NCBI GenBank assembly: GCA_947630865.1
Contig: CANRJE010000006.1
Coordinates: 1-28,828 of the forward strand
DNA: 28,828 bases
Reading direction: 5' to 3'
DNA from: an uncultured Bacilli bacterium
GTDB lineage: Bacteria; Bacillota_I; Bacilli_A; RF39; UBA660
The notes under the pieces were generated by a model, which did not search any database, was not told the DNA's origin, and saw only the letters and a program-made list of their open reading frames with translations. Below are positions 14,992 through 24,037 of this stretch, one piece after another (position 1 is the first letter of the stretch; each line of letters starts with the position of its first letter). Position numbers and translations under genes: made by a program.

Positions 14992-15570
14992 ATGAATAAT
15001 TGTGCTGCTAGTAAAGAAGTAAAGAAGATACTTGATTCTAAAGATAACATAGTTGACCAATTAAAAGAATTAAGAAAATATCGCTATAAAAAAGAGGTAA
15101 TAGAATATATTGATAGATTAATATATGGTAATCAAAATGATGATTATGATAGTGAATGTAAGTATATTCTATATTGTATAGTTAAATATTTTTTTGAATT
15201 AGATGTTAATGAAGTAAAAGAACCTTTACCAAAATTACCTTTATATAGTTCTAGTAATTTTGATATTGAAAAGATTCAAAGTTTACTAGAGTCTAAAGAT
15301 AATATAATTGATCAATGTATATTACTTAGAGAACATAAAAATTCTAAAGATGTTTTAGAATATATTGCGAGTACTAAAGAAAGATATATTTATGATTTAG
15401 AACTTGCTAATGTTAATAGAGAATTTGAAATTTATACTATTTCTAAATATTTTTATGGATTAGATATTTCTGAAGTTAAACCTAGTCATATTAAGCTTAG
15501 TACTTATTTAAAAGTTAAATCACGAATTAAAAAAGAAAATTCTTCTAAAATCCCAAAGGCTAAAGATTAA
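14992..15570 (+). CDS. hypothetical protein made of two homologous repeats
   Basis: 192 aa, soluble, mostly helical, family not recognised. An internal duplication is plain. Repeat 1 (about 10-85) has KKILDSKDNIVDQLKELRKY ... YCIVKYFFELDVNEVKEPLPKLPLY; repeat 2 (about 93-171) has IQSLLESKDNIIDQCILLRE ... YTISKYFYGLDISEVKPSHIKLSTY. Each unit has a start helix with SKDNI(V/I)DQ, a middle helix and a conserved K-Y-F-x-x-L-D-(V/I)-x-E-V-K end. The C-terminus is basic. The RBS GAGGAGG is strong. It lies 57 bases before the MBL nuclease gene, with no terminator between, so it may be the first gene of that unit. A protein-interaction or adaptor role is conceivable but unproven. Confidence 0.75.
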   Translation: MNNCAASKEVKKILDSKDNIVDQLKELRKYRYKKEVIEYIDRLIYGNQNDDYDSECKYILYCIVKYFFELDVNEVKEPLPKLPLYSSSNFDIEKIQSLLESKDNIIDQCILLREHKNSKDVLEYIASTKERYIYDLELANVNREFEIYTISKYFYGLDISEVKPSHIKLSTYLKVKSRIKKENSSKIPKAKD

Positions 15571-15627
15571 TTATAAATATAATGATTGAAAAATAAATTA
15601 TGATATTATATAAAAAAAGGAGAGGTT

Positions 15628-16875
15628 ATGGAAGTTAGAATATTGAAAGGAACTAATCAAATAGGTGGATGTATTACAGAAATTACAAGCAATAAAGGAA
15701 CAAAAATTATAATTGATTTTGGAGAAGATTTAGTTGGGGACTATAATATAAAGAAACAGAAACTAGAGATTAACGGTTTAACTAATCACAAGAGTAAAAA
15801 TTATGATGCGGTTTTTATTACACATTGTCATGGTGATCATATAGGTTTAGTTAATGATATAAATAATGAAATTGATATTTATATTGAAGAAAAAACGAAA
15901 CTAATTTATAATCTTACTTCTGATTTTATAGGCAAAACACCTATTCTTAGAAAAACTAAAACTTTTAAATTTAATAGACCTATTTTGATAAAAAAAGATA
16001 TTAAAATAACGCCTTATTTAGTTGATCATTCTGCTTTTAATTCATGTATGTTTTTAGTAGAAGCTGATGGCAAAAAATTACTTCATACAGGAGATTATCG
16101 TAATCATGGAAGAAAAGGAAAAATATTTTTAGAAACGATTAAGAAAATAGGTAAAGTTGATGCTTTAATAACTGAAGGAACAACTTTTTCAAAGAACGTT
16201 ACAAAATATAAAACAGAAGATGAATTATTTTCTGATTCGATAGAGATATTTCAAAAATATGATGATATCTTGATATTACAATCATCAACTAATGTAGATA
16301 GAATTGTAACATTTTATAAAGCAGCAGTTAAAACTAAAAAAAATTTTATTGAAGATTTATTTACAGGAGTTATAGCATCTAACCTAAAAAATATACCAAA
16401 TCCTGTTGCTAGTTATCGCAATGTTTCTCTTTTCATTTCAAATAAATATTATAAAAAAACAAATCCACCATATTTTGTTTCAAAATATGTAGAACCAATG
16501 GAGATATATAAATCAAATGTTGCTTTTGCTAAAGATTTTTGTATGTTTGTAAAACCATCAATGTTAAATGATATAAAAATGTTAAAAAATAAAAAACATA
16601 AATTAAAAAATGCCTGTATAATATACTCAATGTGGGAAGGTTATAAGAAAGATTTAAAAATGAAAAGATTTTTAGATGAATTAAGTAAGTTAGGTATTCA
16701 TGAAGAATTTCTTCATACATCGGGACATGCTGATATAAAAACTATGAAATTATTAGAAGAAGTTATAAATCCTCAAATAATTATTCCAATCCATACCGAC
16801 AATAAAGAAGTAGCAAAGGAAATATTTAAAAATAAAGTAATTGATATAAAAGATAAAGAGAAAGTAATAATTTAA
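15628..16875 (+). CDS. beta-CASP metallo-beta-lactamase-fold nuclease (RNase J/CPSF73-like)
   Basis: 415 aa, predicted zinc-dependent nuclease acting on RNA or DNA. MBL motifs: H66-C-H68-G-D70-H71, D133-H134 in LVDHSAFNS, and D156 in HTGD. C-terminal beta-CASP motifs: H367 in TSGHAD (motif B) and H389 in IPIHTD (motif C). It lacks the long C-terminal region of RNase J1/J2 (about 550 aa), so it is a compact relative and not the housekeeping RNase J. The RBS AGGAGAGG is strong and an AT-rich promoter-like region precedes it. The PD-(D/E)XK gene follows after 19 bases, so both are almost certainly co-expressed. Nuclease activity is well supported; the biological role is not. Confidence 0.85.
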   Translation: MEVRILKGTNQIGGCITEITSNKGTKIIIDFGEDLVGDYNIKKQKLEINGLTNHKSKNYDAVFITHCHGDHIGLVNDINNEIDIYIEEKTKLIYNLTSDFIGKTPILRKTKTFKFNRPILIKKDIKITPYLVDHSAFNSCMFLVEADGKKLLHTGDYRNHGRKGKIFLETIKKIGKVDALITEGTTFSKNVTKYKTEDELFSDSIEIFQKYDDILILQSSTNVDRIVTFYKAAVKTKKNFIEDLFTGVIASNLKNIPNPVASYRNVSLFISNKYYKKTNPPYFVSKYVEPMEIYKSNVAFAKDFCMFVKPSMLNDIKMLKNKKHKLKNACIIYSMWEGYKKDLKMKRFLDELSKLGIHEEFLHTSGHADIKTMKLLEEVINPQIIIPIHTDNKEVAKEIFKNKVIDIKDKEKVII

Positions 16876-16894
16876 GAAGTAGGAGTAATGGAAA

Positions 16895-18334
16895 ATGAAT
16901 TTAGAAGAAATTAGAAAATATTTTAGAGAGAATAAAAGCTATGTAATAAAAATAAGAGAAAAAACCAAAGACATTGTTTATTATGATGGTATTAAAATTA
17001 TGGAAATTAAAAATAAAAATAAATATCCAAGAATAAATTTAAGTCCTGATATTTTTCAGATAAATGAAAAGCTTATAAAGAGTGTTAATAATAATTCATC
17101 TGGTATAGAAAAAATAATTAAAATTCGAAATTTTGTTGAAGGTTTATTTGATATAAAAACGAAATTTGATTCTAATAAAGAAAATATAATTATTCTGAAT
17201 GAATCTGATAAATATGATTCTAAAACAAAAGAAGAAAATTTAAAGAAAATACTATATGGATTATTTAAAAATGAAGATATAAACAATAATTTTGATTATA
17301 TAGAAAATTACAGATCAAAAGGAAGAGGATATCATAAAGAAAAGAAAGTTTTAAAATATAAAGGAAATATTAGTTTAGAAGAACTTACAAAGTTAGAATA
17401 TGAAATTGTTAAAACTTTTATTGAGAGTGAGGGAACTGGTTGGACAAAACCTGATGTAAAGTTATATTCGTTTCGAGAAATAGAAATTTCTGATTTAAAA
17501 AAGAATAAAGAAGGAAAATTAGTTTTAGCTAAAGGCAAAAATGAAAAAGAAATTGCAACTAAAGGCAAAAATGAAAAAGAAATTACAACTGATAATATTA
17601 AAAATGCTATTTTAGAATATGAAAAAATATCTTTTGAAGAAGAGAAATATTATCAGCATCAATTTATGATTCATGATAATATAAATAAAAAATGTCAAGA
17701 ATTTAAAAATATTTTTCGCTTTGAAGAAGAGTATTATACAAAAGAAGGGAAAACGGCAAGCAAAGATAAAACTAAAAGAGGAAGAATTGATAATATTTTT
17801 GTAGATATTTCAAAAGATGGAAGTGCTAGTCTCTATTTAATTGAATTAAAATATGGAACAAATGTTTTAGGAGGAAAACAAGGTATTCATTGTCATTTAC
17901 ATGATATGAAAGACTTATTAAGTAATGAATCAAAGAAAGAAAAATTTTTGAATTTATTAAAAGATCGTATTAATTATAGAATAGAAACATCAATAGATGA
18001 TATTAATACTCCAAATAAAATTACAAATATAAAAGATATTAATTTCTATATTGTTATTGGTTATAGTAATGAAGAAGAAAAGGAAGAGATTAGTAATATT
18101 TTAAAAGAATTTAATGGTAATTATTCATATTGTAAAAAATGTAATTGTTATAAAGATGTTATTAAGCATTATGACTTACCAAAAGAAAGTAAAGAATTAA
18201 AAGAAGAGTTTAAGGATTTAGATAAATATTGTAATGTAAAAATATTTTTAGATAAAACTAATTATCAAAATAATGAAGGAGCAAAGAAAATAGAAATAAC
18301 TGATAAAGAATTTGAAAAATTTGATATAGAATAG
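16895..18334 (+). CDS. PD-(D/E)XK-like nuclease domain protein
   Basis: 479 aa, family not recognised as a whole. In the second half, GRIDNIFVD (D299) followed by a short strand-turn and LIELKYG (E317-x-K319) matches the D...(D/E)xK core of restriction-endonuclease-like nucleases. E277-E279 just upstream and Q329 downstream are plausible helix residues. The N-terminal half (1 to about 200) is charged and unassigned (TGWTKPDVKLYSFREIEI). A C-x2-C-x-C cluster (C413, C416, C418) could bind zinc. A 10-aa tandem repeat lies at about 212-231. Ribosome binding site AGGAG before the ATG. It is co-transcribed with the beta-CASP nuclease, and two nucleases in one unit suggests a processing or defence module (inference). 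polC, which follows, has its own promoter. Confidence 0.75.
   Translation: MNLEEIRKYFRENKSYVIKIREKTKDIVYYDGIKIMEIKNKNKYPRINLSPDIFQINEKLIKSVNNNSSGIEKIIKIRNFVEGLFDIKTKFDSNKENIIILNESDKYDSKTKEENLKKILYGLFKNEDINNNFDYIENYRSKGRGYHKEKKVLKYKGNISLEELTKLEYEIVKTFIESEGTGWTKPDVKLYSFREIEISDLKKNKEGKLVLAKGKNEKEIATKGKNEKEITTDNIKNAILEYEKISFEEEKYYQHQFMIHDNINKKCQEFKNIFRFEEEYYTKEGKTASKDKTKRGRIDNIFVDISKDGSASLYLIELKYGTNVLGGKQGIHCHLHDMKDLLSNESKKEKFLNLLKDRINYRIETSIDDINTPNKITNIKDINFYIVIGYSNEEEKEEISNILKEFNGNYSYCKKCNCYKDVIKHYDLPKESKELKEEFKDLDKYCNVKIFLDKTNYQNNEGAKKIEITDKEFEKFDIE
17529..17588 (+). repeat. 30-bp tandem duplication inside the PD-(D/E)XK-like gene
   Basis: Two 30-bp units (17529-17558, 17559-17588) differ at one base and encode the 10-residue unit K-G-K-N-E-K-E-I-(A/T)-T twice. 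The frame is kept. It looks like a recent slippage or duplication event in a flexible linker. Confidence 0.9.
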
Positions 18335-18344
18335 CAATAATCAA

Positions 18345-18373
18345 TTTAAATTGAAATAAAAAAATGATATACT
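18345..18373 (+). promoter_or_regulatory. promoter of polC
   Basis: TTTAAA (18345-18350), 17 bases, TATACT (18368-18373) with TG at 18365-18366 (extended -10). The -35 lies in the palindrome TCAATTTAAATTGA. It is close to the ribosome binding site AGAAGGAAGTGA, so the leader is very short. Confidence 0.5.
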
Positions 18374-18390
18374 CTAGAAGGAAGTGAATT

Positions 18391-21300
18391 ATGGAAAGTA
18401 CGTTTGAAAAATTTCTTGATACAATTCATTTTGATGAAGAAAAGAAAGAAAAGTATGAAAAAATTAATTTAAAGAGGGTTACGGTTAATAATAAAAAAAA
18501 TATAATTACAATATATTTAAGTACTGAAGCAATGATTACATTAGATGATTATTTAGACTTAAAAAAGAAAATTGAAGAATATTTTAATTGTAAAACTATA
18601 ATTTATATAGAGAATTTAGGTGATAAAAGTCTATATTTGAATGAATATTTTAAACACTTTTTACCAGAATATGTTGGATACTTTAAAGATAGATTAAAAA
18701 TAAATGGTAGTAACAATAATTATATTGTAGTTTTTAATCGTGGAGAAGAAAAACAAATTAATGAGTATCTTAATGATATTAATTTGCAATTAGAAATTTT
18801 GGGATATAATAAGCTTACTATTTATTTAGATGAAGAGGAAAGAGAAGAAGTTCAGAAGTTAATAAATGAAGATACCAATGTGGATACTTCAAAATTAAAA
18901 GTTAGATGGCATGAAGATACAAGTGATGAAGGGAAAATATTTAAACCAAGAAGAAAAAAAATTGTTAATTCAGATGATCCGAGAAGTTATTATGGTGAAA
19001 TAATTGAAGGAGAAAAGATAGCTTTACATGATATTGTCTCAGAAGAAAATGATTTAATTATAGAATGTGAAATATTTGGAAAGACAGTATTTGAATCTAG
19101 TAAATCAGATTTTAAAATTATTACATTAAAAGTAACAGATTATACAGATTCTTTATATGCAAAAGTTTTTTTAAGAGATAGTGAAGAATTAAAAAGATTA
19201 GATGATATTTTAAAGGAAGGTAAATGGTTTAAATTTAAAGGATATACTAAAAAAGATAAATATTCAGGAGATGAAATAGTTTTTAATGTTTCAGCTATTA
19301 ATGTTTCAGATCACAAAAAAGAAGAAATAATTGATGATAGTCCTGAAAAAAGAATAGAACTTCATACTCATACGATGATGAGTGCAATGGATGGAGTTTC
19401 ACTGGTTGATAAACATGGAGTTTCTTTAGTAAAACAAGCTATTAAATGGGGACATAAAGCAATTGCTATAACGGATCACTCTGGTTGCCAAGCTTTTCCT
19501 AATGCTTATCATATGGTTCAAGACTATAATAAAGGAAAACCACTTGAAGAACATTTTAAAGTTATCTATGGAACAGAATTAACTATAGTTGATGATAATG
19601 TAGAAATTGTTAAACGTAGTAATGATAGTATTTTATTAGAGAATGAATATGTTGTTTTTGACCTTGAAACAACAGGATTTAATGCTGCATCAGGGGACTC
19701 TATTATTGAAATTGGTGCAGTTAAATTAAAAGATGGAGAAATAATTGATAAATTTGATAAGTTAATTAAACCACCTAAACCAATCTCTGAAAGAATTACA
19801 AATGTTACATCGATTACAAATGAAATGGTTGCTGATTGTCCGAATGAAGAGGAAGCAGTAAAAGAGTTTGTAGAATGGGTTTCTGATTTACCAATGGTTG
19901 CACATAATGCTAAGTTTGATACATCATTTATTGAAATGTGCTATAAAAAGTACAATTTAGGAGAGTATAAAAATACAGTAATTGATACTCTTGCTTTATC
20001 CAGAATTTTAGATCAAGATGCAACGCGTCATGGACTTTCTTATATAACAAAAAGATATGGTGTTCCTTTTGATGAAGAAAGTCACCATCGAGGTGATTAT
20101 GATGCTCTTGCAACAGGACTTGTTTTTCATAAGATGATGAAGAAACTTGAAAGTATTAATATTATAAAAGTATCAGATTTAGAGAAATTGGTTAATAAAG
20201 ATGATATTCATAAGTTTGGTCGTAGTTATCATTTTAATATATTAGTTAAAAATAAAGTTGGATTAAAAAATTTATTCAAATTAATTTCGATTGCTAATAC
20301 AAAACATTTTTATAAAACAGCTAGAGTTTTAAGAAGTGAAGTTGAAGAATTAAGAGAAGGATTATTGATTGGTAGTGGTTGCTATGAATCAGAAGTATTT
20401 TTAGAAGCGAGAAGTAAATCAGATGAAGAAATGCGTGATATTATTGGCTTTTATGATTATGTTGAAGTTCAACCTCCTGAATGTTACATACATTTAATTC
20501 AATTGGGAGATTTTAAAAATGAAGAAGAGGTTTTAAATCAAATAAAAAAGATTATTAGATTAACAAAAGAAGCAGGAAAGTATATTGTAGCAACAGGAGA
20601 TGTACATCATTTAACAAGAGAAGACAAAATTTATCGGGAGATTATTATTAATCAAAAGTTACCTGGTGGAGGACTTCATCCTCTTGCAAAAAGAGACATT
20701 AAAGAAATTCCAAGCAATCATTTTAGAACAACCTCTGAGATGCTTCAAGATTTTTCATTCTTAGATAGTAACTTATGTCATGAAATTGTAATTGATAATC
20801 CTAATAAGATTAATGATTTAATAGAAGAAGTAGAAGTAATTATTGATACAGGAGGTATTCCTTTTTCACCTCGTTTTCCTAATTCAAGAGAAGATGTATA
20901 TGATATGGTCTTTAAAAAAGCTCATAGTATGTATGGTGACCCATTACCAAGAAATATTGAAGAAAGAATTGCTCAAGAATTATATGGGGATAGAATTTTA
21001 AATTTAGTTAAAGATAAAATTCAGAAGGAAAATCCTAACTATAATGAAGAAGATATTGATAAAGTTTTTCAAAAAGAATTATCAGAAGTTGTTAAAGAAG
21101 GGTATGATAAAGTATTCTCTTTAACTAGAGATGAGATAATTCTGAATTTAAAGAATGAAAACTCTGATAAAATAAATGATAATGATTATTTAGATAAAGA
21201 AACAAAGAAACAATTAGGTGGTATTATTGGAGGAGGCTTCGATGTAATTTATTTAATTGCTCAAAAACTTGTTAAACATTCAAATGATGAAGGTTATTTA

Positions 21301-23019
21301 GTAGGATCTCGTGGTTCTGTTGGTTCTTCATTTGTTGCAACAATGATGGGTATTACAGAAGTTAATCCTCTTCCAGCTCATTATTTATGTAAAAAATGTC
21401 ATGCTAGTTTCTTTGAAGATGAAAATGGTCGAAGTTATTCAATTGATTATTCAGCAAGTGGATATGATTTACCAGATAGAAAATGTCCATATTGTTCTGA
21501 AATGATGTCTAAAGAGGGACAAGATATGCCATTTGCAACATTCTTAGGTTTTAATGCTGATAAAGTTCCAGATATTGATCTTAACTTTTCGGGTGATAAT
21601 CAAGCAAGTGCCCATGCTTATACCAAGGTAATATTTGGTGAAGATAATGTTTATAGAGCAGGAACAATTGGAACTGTTGCTGAAAAAACAGCCTTTGGTT
21701 TTGTTCGAGGCTATTTAGAGAAAAAAGGAACATTAGATGTAACACATCAAGCTGAAATAGAACGTTTAGCAATAGGTTGTACAGGTGTAAAAAGAACAAC
21801 TGGTCAGCATCCAGGAGGAATCGTTGTAATTCCATCTTATATGGATGTCTTTGACTTTACACCATATCAATATCCTGCTGATGAAATAACATCAGCTTGG
21901 CGAACAACACACTTTGATTATCATGCTATCGATCAAGATGTTTTAAAGCTTGATATTCTTGGACACGATGATCCAACTATTTTAAGAATGCTACAAGATT
22001 TGTCTGGTATTGATGTAACAACACTTCCAATGAGTGATCCAAAAGTTTTAAGTTTATTAACAAGTCCAGATGCTTTAGGAGTTAAAGGAGAAGATATCAA
22101 ATGTGATATTGGAACACTTGGTTTACCTGAGATGGGAACGAACTTTGTTATTAATATGTTAATAAAAGCAAAGCCTCGTACTTTTGGAGAACTTGTAAAA
22201 ATTTCTGGTCTTTCTCATGGAACTGATGTTTGGAATAGTAATGCTGAATATTTAATTGATAATCATATCTGTGAATTTAAAGAGGTAATTGGTTGTCGTG
22301 ATGATATTATGGTGTATTTAAAAAATCATGGCTTAAAGCCTAAAGATGCTTTTAAAATCATGGAATTTGTGCGAAAAGGTAAACCTAAAAAAGAACCAGA
22401 GGCATGGGAAGAATGGAAAAAAGTAATGCAAGATGCATCTATTCCTGATTGGTATATTGAATCTTGTCATAAAATACAATACATGTTCCCAAAAGCTCAT
22501 GCTTGTGCTTATGTTATGAGTGCAATGCGAATAGCTTGGTTTAAAGTTTATCAACCTTTAAATTATTATGCAACTTTCTTTTCTATTAGAGTTCAAGACT
22601 TTGATATTGAAACAATGATTAAAGGTTATGATGCTATTAAATTAAAAATTGAAGATTTAGAAAATAAAGGTTTTGAAATTACTAAAAAAGAAGGCGATGT
22701 GCTTGAATCTTTAAAAATTGCTTTAGAAGCAACTGCTAGGGGTATTAAATTTTCTAATCTTGATTTGAATAAATCAGATGCTATTAAATTTGTAAAATCT
22801 GAAACCGAAGAAAACACATTAATTCCCCCATTTAGAGCTATTGATGGACTAGGTGACACTGTTGGTAAATCAATTGTTGCTGAAAGAGAAATAAAAGAAT
22901 TTTTAAGTATAGAAGATTTACAAAAAAGATCTAAGTTATCTACAACTTTGATTGATAAAATGAAATCTATGAAAATATTAAAAGATTTACCTGAATCAAA
23001 TCAATTATCATTATTCTAA
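18391..23019 (+). CDS. polC: DNA polymerase III alpha subunit, Gram-positive type (PolC)
   Basis: 1542 aa, the replicative DNA polymerase with built-in 3'-5' proofreading, a full-length PolC. Domains in order: N-terminal domain (1-190) and OB fold (about 200-310). Then the PHP domain, which begins at H325-T-H-T and is split by the DnaQ-like exonuclease insert (D424-L-E426-T-T-G; also HNAKFDTSF and HRGDYDAL). Then the polymerase core: an RGSVGSSFVATMMG motif at about residue 975, a zinc finger CKKC...CPYC at about 1000-1036, and catalytic PDIDLNFSGD at about 1060. Helix-hairpin-helix and C-terminal regions end in SNQLSLF, a likely beta-clamp-binding QLSLF motif. It shows the split-PHP layout of PolC, unlike DnaE. 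Ribosome binding site AGAAGGAAG. Confidence 0.98.
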   Translation: MESTFEKFLDTIHFDEEKKEKYEKINLKRVTVNNKKNIITIYLSTEAMITLDDYLDLKKKIEEYFNCKTIIYIENLGDKSLYLNEYFKHFLPEYVGYFKDRLKINGSNNNYIVVFNRGEEKQINEYLNDINLQLEILGYNKLTIYLDEEEREEVQKLINEDTNVDTSKLKVRWHEDTSDEGKIFKPRRKKIVNSDDPRSYYGEIIEGEKIALHDIVSEENDLIIECEIFGKTVFESSKSDFKIITLKVTDYTDSLYAKVFLRDSEELKRLDDILKEGKWFKFKGYTKKDKYSGDEIVFNVSAINVSDHKKEEIIDDSPEKRIELHTHTMMSAMDGVSLVDKHGVSLVKQAIKWGHKAIAITDHSGCQAFPNAYHMVQDYNKGKPLEEHFKVIYGTELTIVDDNVEIVKRSNDSILLENEYVVFDLETTGFNAASGDSIIEIGAVKLKDGEIIDKFDKLIKPPKPISERITNVTSITNEMVADCPNEEEAVKEFVEWVSDLPMVAHNAKFDTSFIEMCYKKYNLGEYKNTVIDTLALSRILDQDATRHGLSYITKRYGVPFDEESHHRGDYDALATGLVFHKMMKKLESINIIKVSDLEKLVNKDDIHKFGRSYHFNILVKNKVGLKNLFKLISIANTKHFYKTARVLRSEVEELREGLLIGSGCYESEVFLEARSKSDEEMRDIIGFYDYVEVQPPECYIHLIQLGDFKNEEEVLNQIKKIIRLTKEAGKYIVATGDVHHLTREDKIYREIIINQKLPGGGLHPLAKRDIKEIPSNHFRTTSEMLQDFSFLDSNLCHEIVIDNPNKINDLIEEVEVIIDTGGIPFSPRFPNSREDVYDMVFKKAHSMYGDPLPRNIEERIAQELYGDRILNLVKDKIQKENPNYNEEDIDKVFQKELSEVVKEGYDKVFSLTRDEIILNLKNENSDKINDNDYLDKETKKQLGGIIGGGFDVIYLIAQKLVKHSNDEGYLVGSRGSVGSSFVATMMGITEVNPLPAHYLCKKCHASFFEDENGRSYSIDYSASGYDLPDRKCPYCSEMMSKEGQDMPFATFLGFNADKVPDIDLNFSGDNQASAHAYTKVIFGEDNVYRAGTIGTVAEKTAFGFVRGYLEKKGTLDVTHQAEIERLAIGCTGVKRTTGQHPGGIVVIPSYMDVFDFTPYQYPADEITSAWRTTHFDYHAIDQDVLKLDILGHDDPTILRMLQDLSGIDVTTLPMSDPKVLSLLTSPDALGVKGEDIKCDIGTLGLPEMGTNFVINMLIKAKPRTFGELVKISGLSHGTDVWNSNAEYLIDNHICEFKEVIGCRDDIMVYLKNHGLKPKDAFKIMEFVRKGKPKKEPEAWEEWKKVMQDASIPDWYIESCHKIQYMFPKAHACAYVMSAMRIAWFKVYQPLNYYATFFSIRVQDFDIETMIKGYDAIKLKIEDLENKGFEITKKEGDVLESLKIALEATARGIKFSNLDLNKSDAIKFVKSETEENTLIPPFRAIDGLGDTVGKSIVAEREIKEFLSIEDLQKRSKLSTTLIDKMKSMKILKDLPESNQLSLF

Positions 23020-23077
23020 AAAATAAAAAAATTAGAAATGGTAAGATAATATAGTAAAGAAAAAATAACTAAATTCC

Positions 23078-23106
23078 TTTACAACTAATATTATAAATGT
23101 TATAAT
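23078..23106 (+). promoter_or_regulatory. promoter of the T-box/pheST operon
   Basis: TTTACA (23078-23083), 17 bases, TATAAT (23101-23106). The start of transcription at about 23112 coincides with the beginning of the T-box leader. Confidence 0.75.
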
Positions 23107-23111
23107 ATGCT

Positions 23112-23303
23112 TGTATTTACAAGTTATTGTTGATGGAAGAGTAGTAATTTAAAAGTTTATTTTAAAGAGAGTTAGTGGTTGGTGCAAACTAATGATAAAG
23201 TTAAATGAATTCACTTCCTGAGATAAAGCGTTAGTCGCGTTAAGACATAAAAGTAAATAAAGGCTGGTACCGTCTATTTAGACCCTTTGGTATCGTCTTT
23301 TTT
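23112..23303 (+). promoter_or_regulatory. T-box leader, tRNA-Phe specific
   Basis: Conserved elements are in order: GATGGAAGAGTAG at the base of stem I, AGAGAG...GGTTGGTGCAAAC in its distal part, and the specifier region AATGAATTCACTTCCTGAG with codon TTC (Phe, 23210-23212). A stem III region follows, then the T-box AAAGGCTGGTACCG (23259-23272). The UGGU bulge would pair with ACCA of uncharged tRNA-Phe. The competing terminator pairs AGGC-GGTACC with GGTATC-GTCT (about 23261-23297) before a T-run to 23303. Uncharged tRNA-Phe should stabilise the antiterminator and switch on the operon. The T-box word departs slightly from the consensus AGGGTGGTACCGCG. Confidence 0.93.
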
Positions 23304-23320
23304 CTTTTAGGAGGTATGGT

Positions 23321-24037
23321 ATGAAAAAAGCCGTTTTAATTATTCATGGCTTTGTAGGAGCACTCTCTGATAATGAGTACTTGATGAATTATTTAACTTA
23401 TGATAAGGATTTTGACGTTTTTGCTAAGACGTTACCAGGACATTTTCATGACATCAATTATCAAAGAGTTGTATATACTGATTGGGTTGATTATGTCTCT
23501 AAGGAAGTAGAAGATTTAATAAGTCATGGTTATAAAACAATTTATGTTATAGGACATAGCATGGGAGGTATTTTAGCAGGTAATTTAGCAATAAAATATA
23601 AAGAAGTTAAAAAAGTTGTGTTTCTAAATGCATCTTATACATATTTAAACTTAAAACAAAATAAGATTGATATTTTAGAAAACAAAGATTATAAAGATTA
23701 TGTTGAAGTTTTTGAACGAGTTTTACATACATCAATTCCCTTCTTTTTAGAATTTGTAAAACTTGTAAAAGAATATCATGCATCCCCTAAAGAAATAAAT
23801 AAAACGGCACTTGTATTACAAAGTACTGAAGATCAAATTGTACCAATTGAAAATGGTATTGAAATATACAATAATTTGCAAGGAGAAAAATATCTAACTT
23901 TTTTAGAAGGAGAAAGACATAGTGTATTTGAAGGTGGAACAACTAATGAAACAAGAAAAAATGATATAGCATCATACATAGTTGCTTTCTTAAAAGGTGG
24001 AAATAAATGGAGGAAAATATGGAAAGAGAAGATATAA
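23321..24037 (+). CDS. alpha/beta hydrolase (carboxylesterase-like)
   Basis: 238 aa, cytosolic serine hydrolase. HGF oxyanion motif at residues 9-11 (VLIIHGFVG). Nucleophile Ser in GHSMGG (about residue 80). Acid Asp in LQSTEDQIVP (about 171). His in GERHSVFEGG (about 203). The order and length fit the Est30/YvaK-type carboxylesterase or lysophospholipase-like hydrolases. It is the first gene behind the tRNA-Phe T-box, with ribosome binding site AGGAGG. Its 3' end overlaps the start of pheS by 19 bases, so translation is coupled. Why an esterase is induced with PheRS is unclear; it might act on an amino-acyl ester or a metabolite (speculation). Confidence 0.88.
   Translation: MKKAVLIIHGFVGALSDNEYLMNYLTYDKDFDVFAKTLPGHFHDINYQRVVYTDWVDYVSKEVEDLISHGYKTIYVIGHSMGGILAGNLAIKYKEVKKVVFLNASYTYLNLKQNKIDILENKDYKDYVEVFERVLHTSIPFFLEFVKLVKEYHASPKEINKTALVLQSTEDQIVPIENGIEIYNNLQGEKYLTFLEGERHSVFEGGTTNETRKNDIASYIVAFLKGGNKWRKIWKEKI

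Noticed and set aside
15578..15614. Definite promoter for the MBL nuclease gene
   Set aside because: TTGAAA (15586-15591) with TATAAA 17 bases later would start transcription at or after the ribosome binding site; other TATAAT-like words lack a -35. Expression from the upstream gene's promoter is equally possible.
15628..16875. Housekeeping RNase J
   Set aside because: It is far shorter than RNase J1/J2, lacks their C-terminal part and sits in an accessory unit with a second nuclease; only the fold class is kept.
17529..17588. CRISPR-like repeat
   Set aside because: Just two adjacent copies without spacers, inside a reading frame. No CRISPR array was seen anywhere in the window.
19928..20113. 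His-rich minus-strand frames inside polC (also 21581-21835)
   Set aside because: PolC is intact on the plus strand; these are antisense by-products of codon bias.
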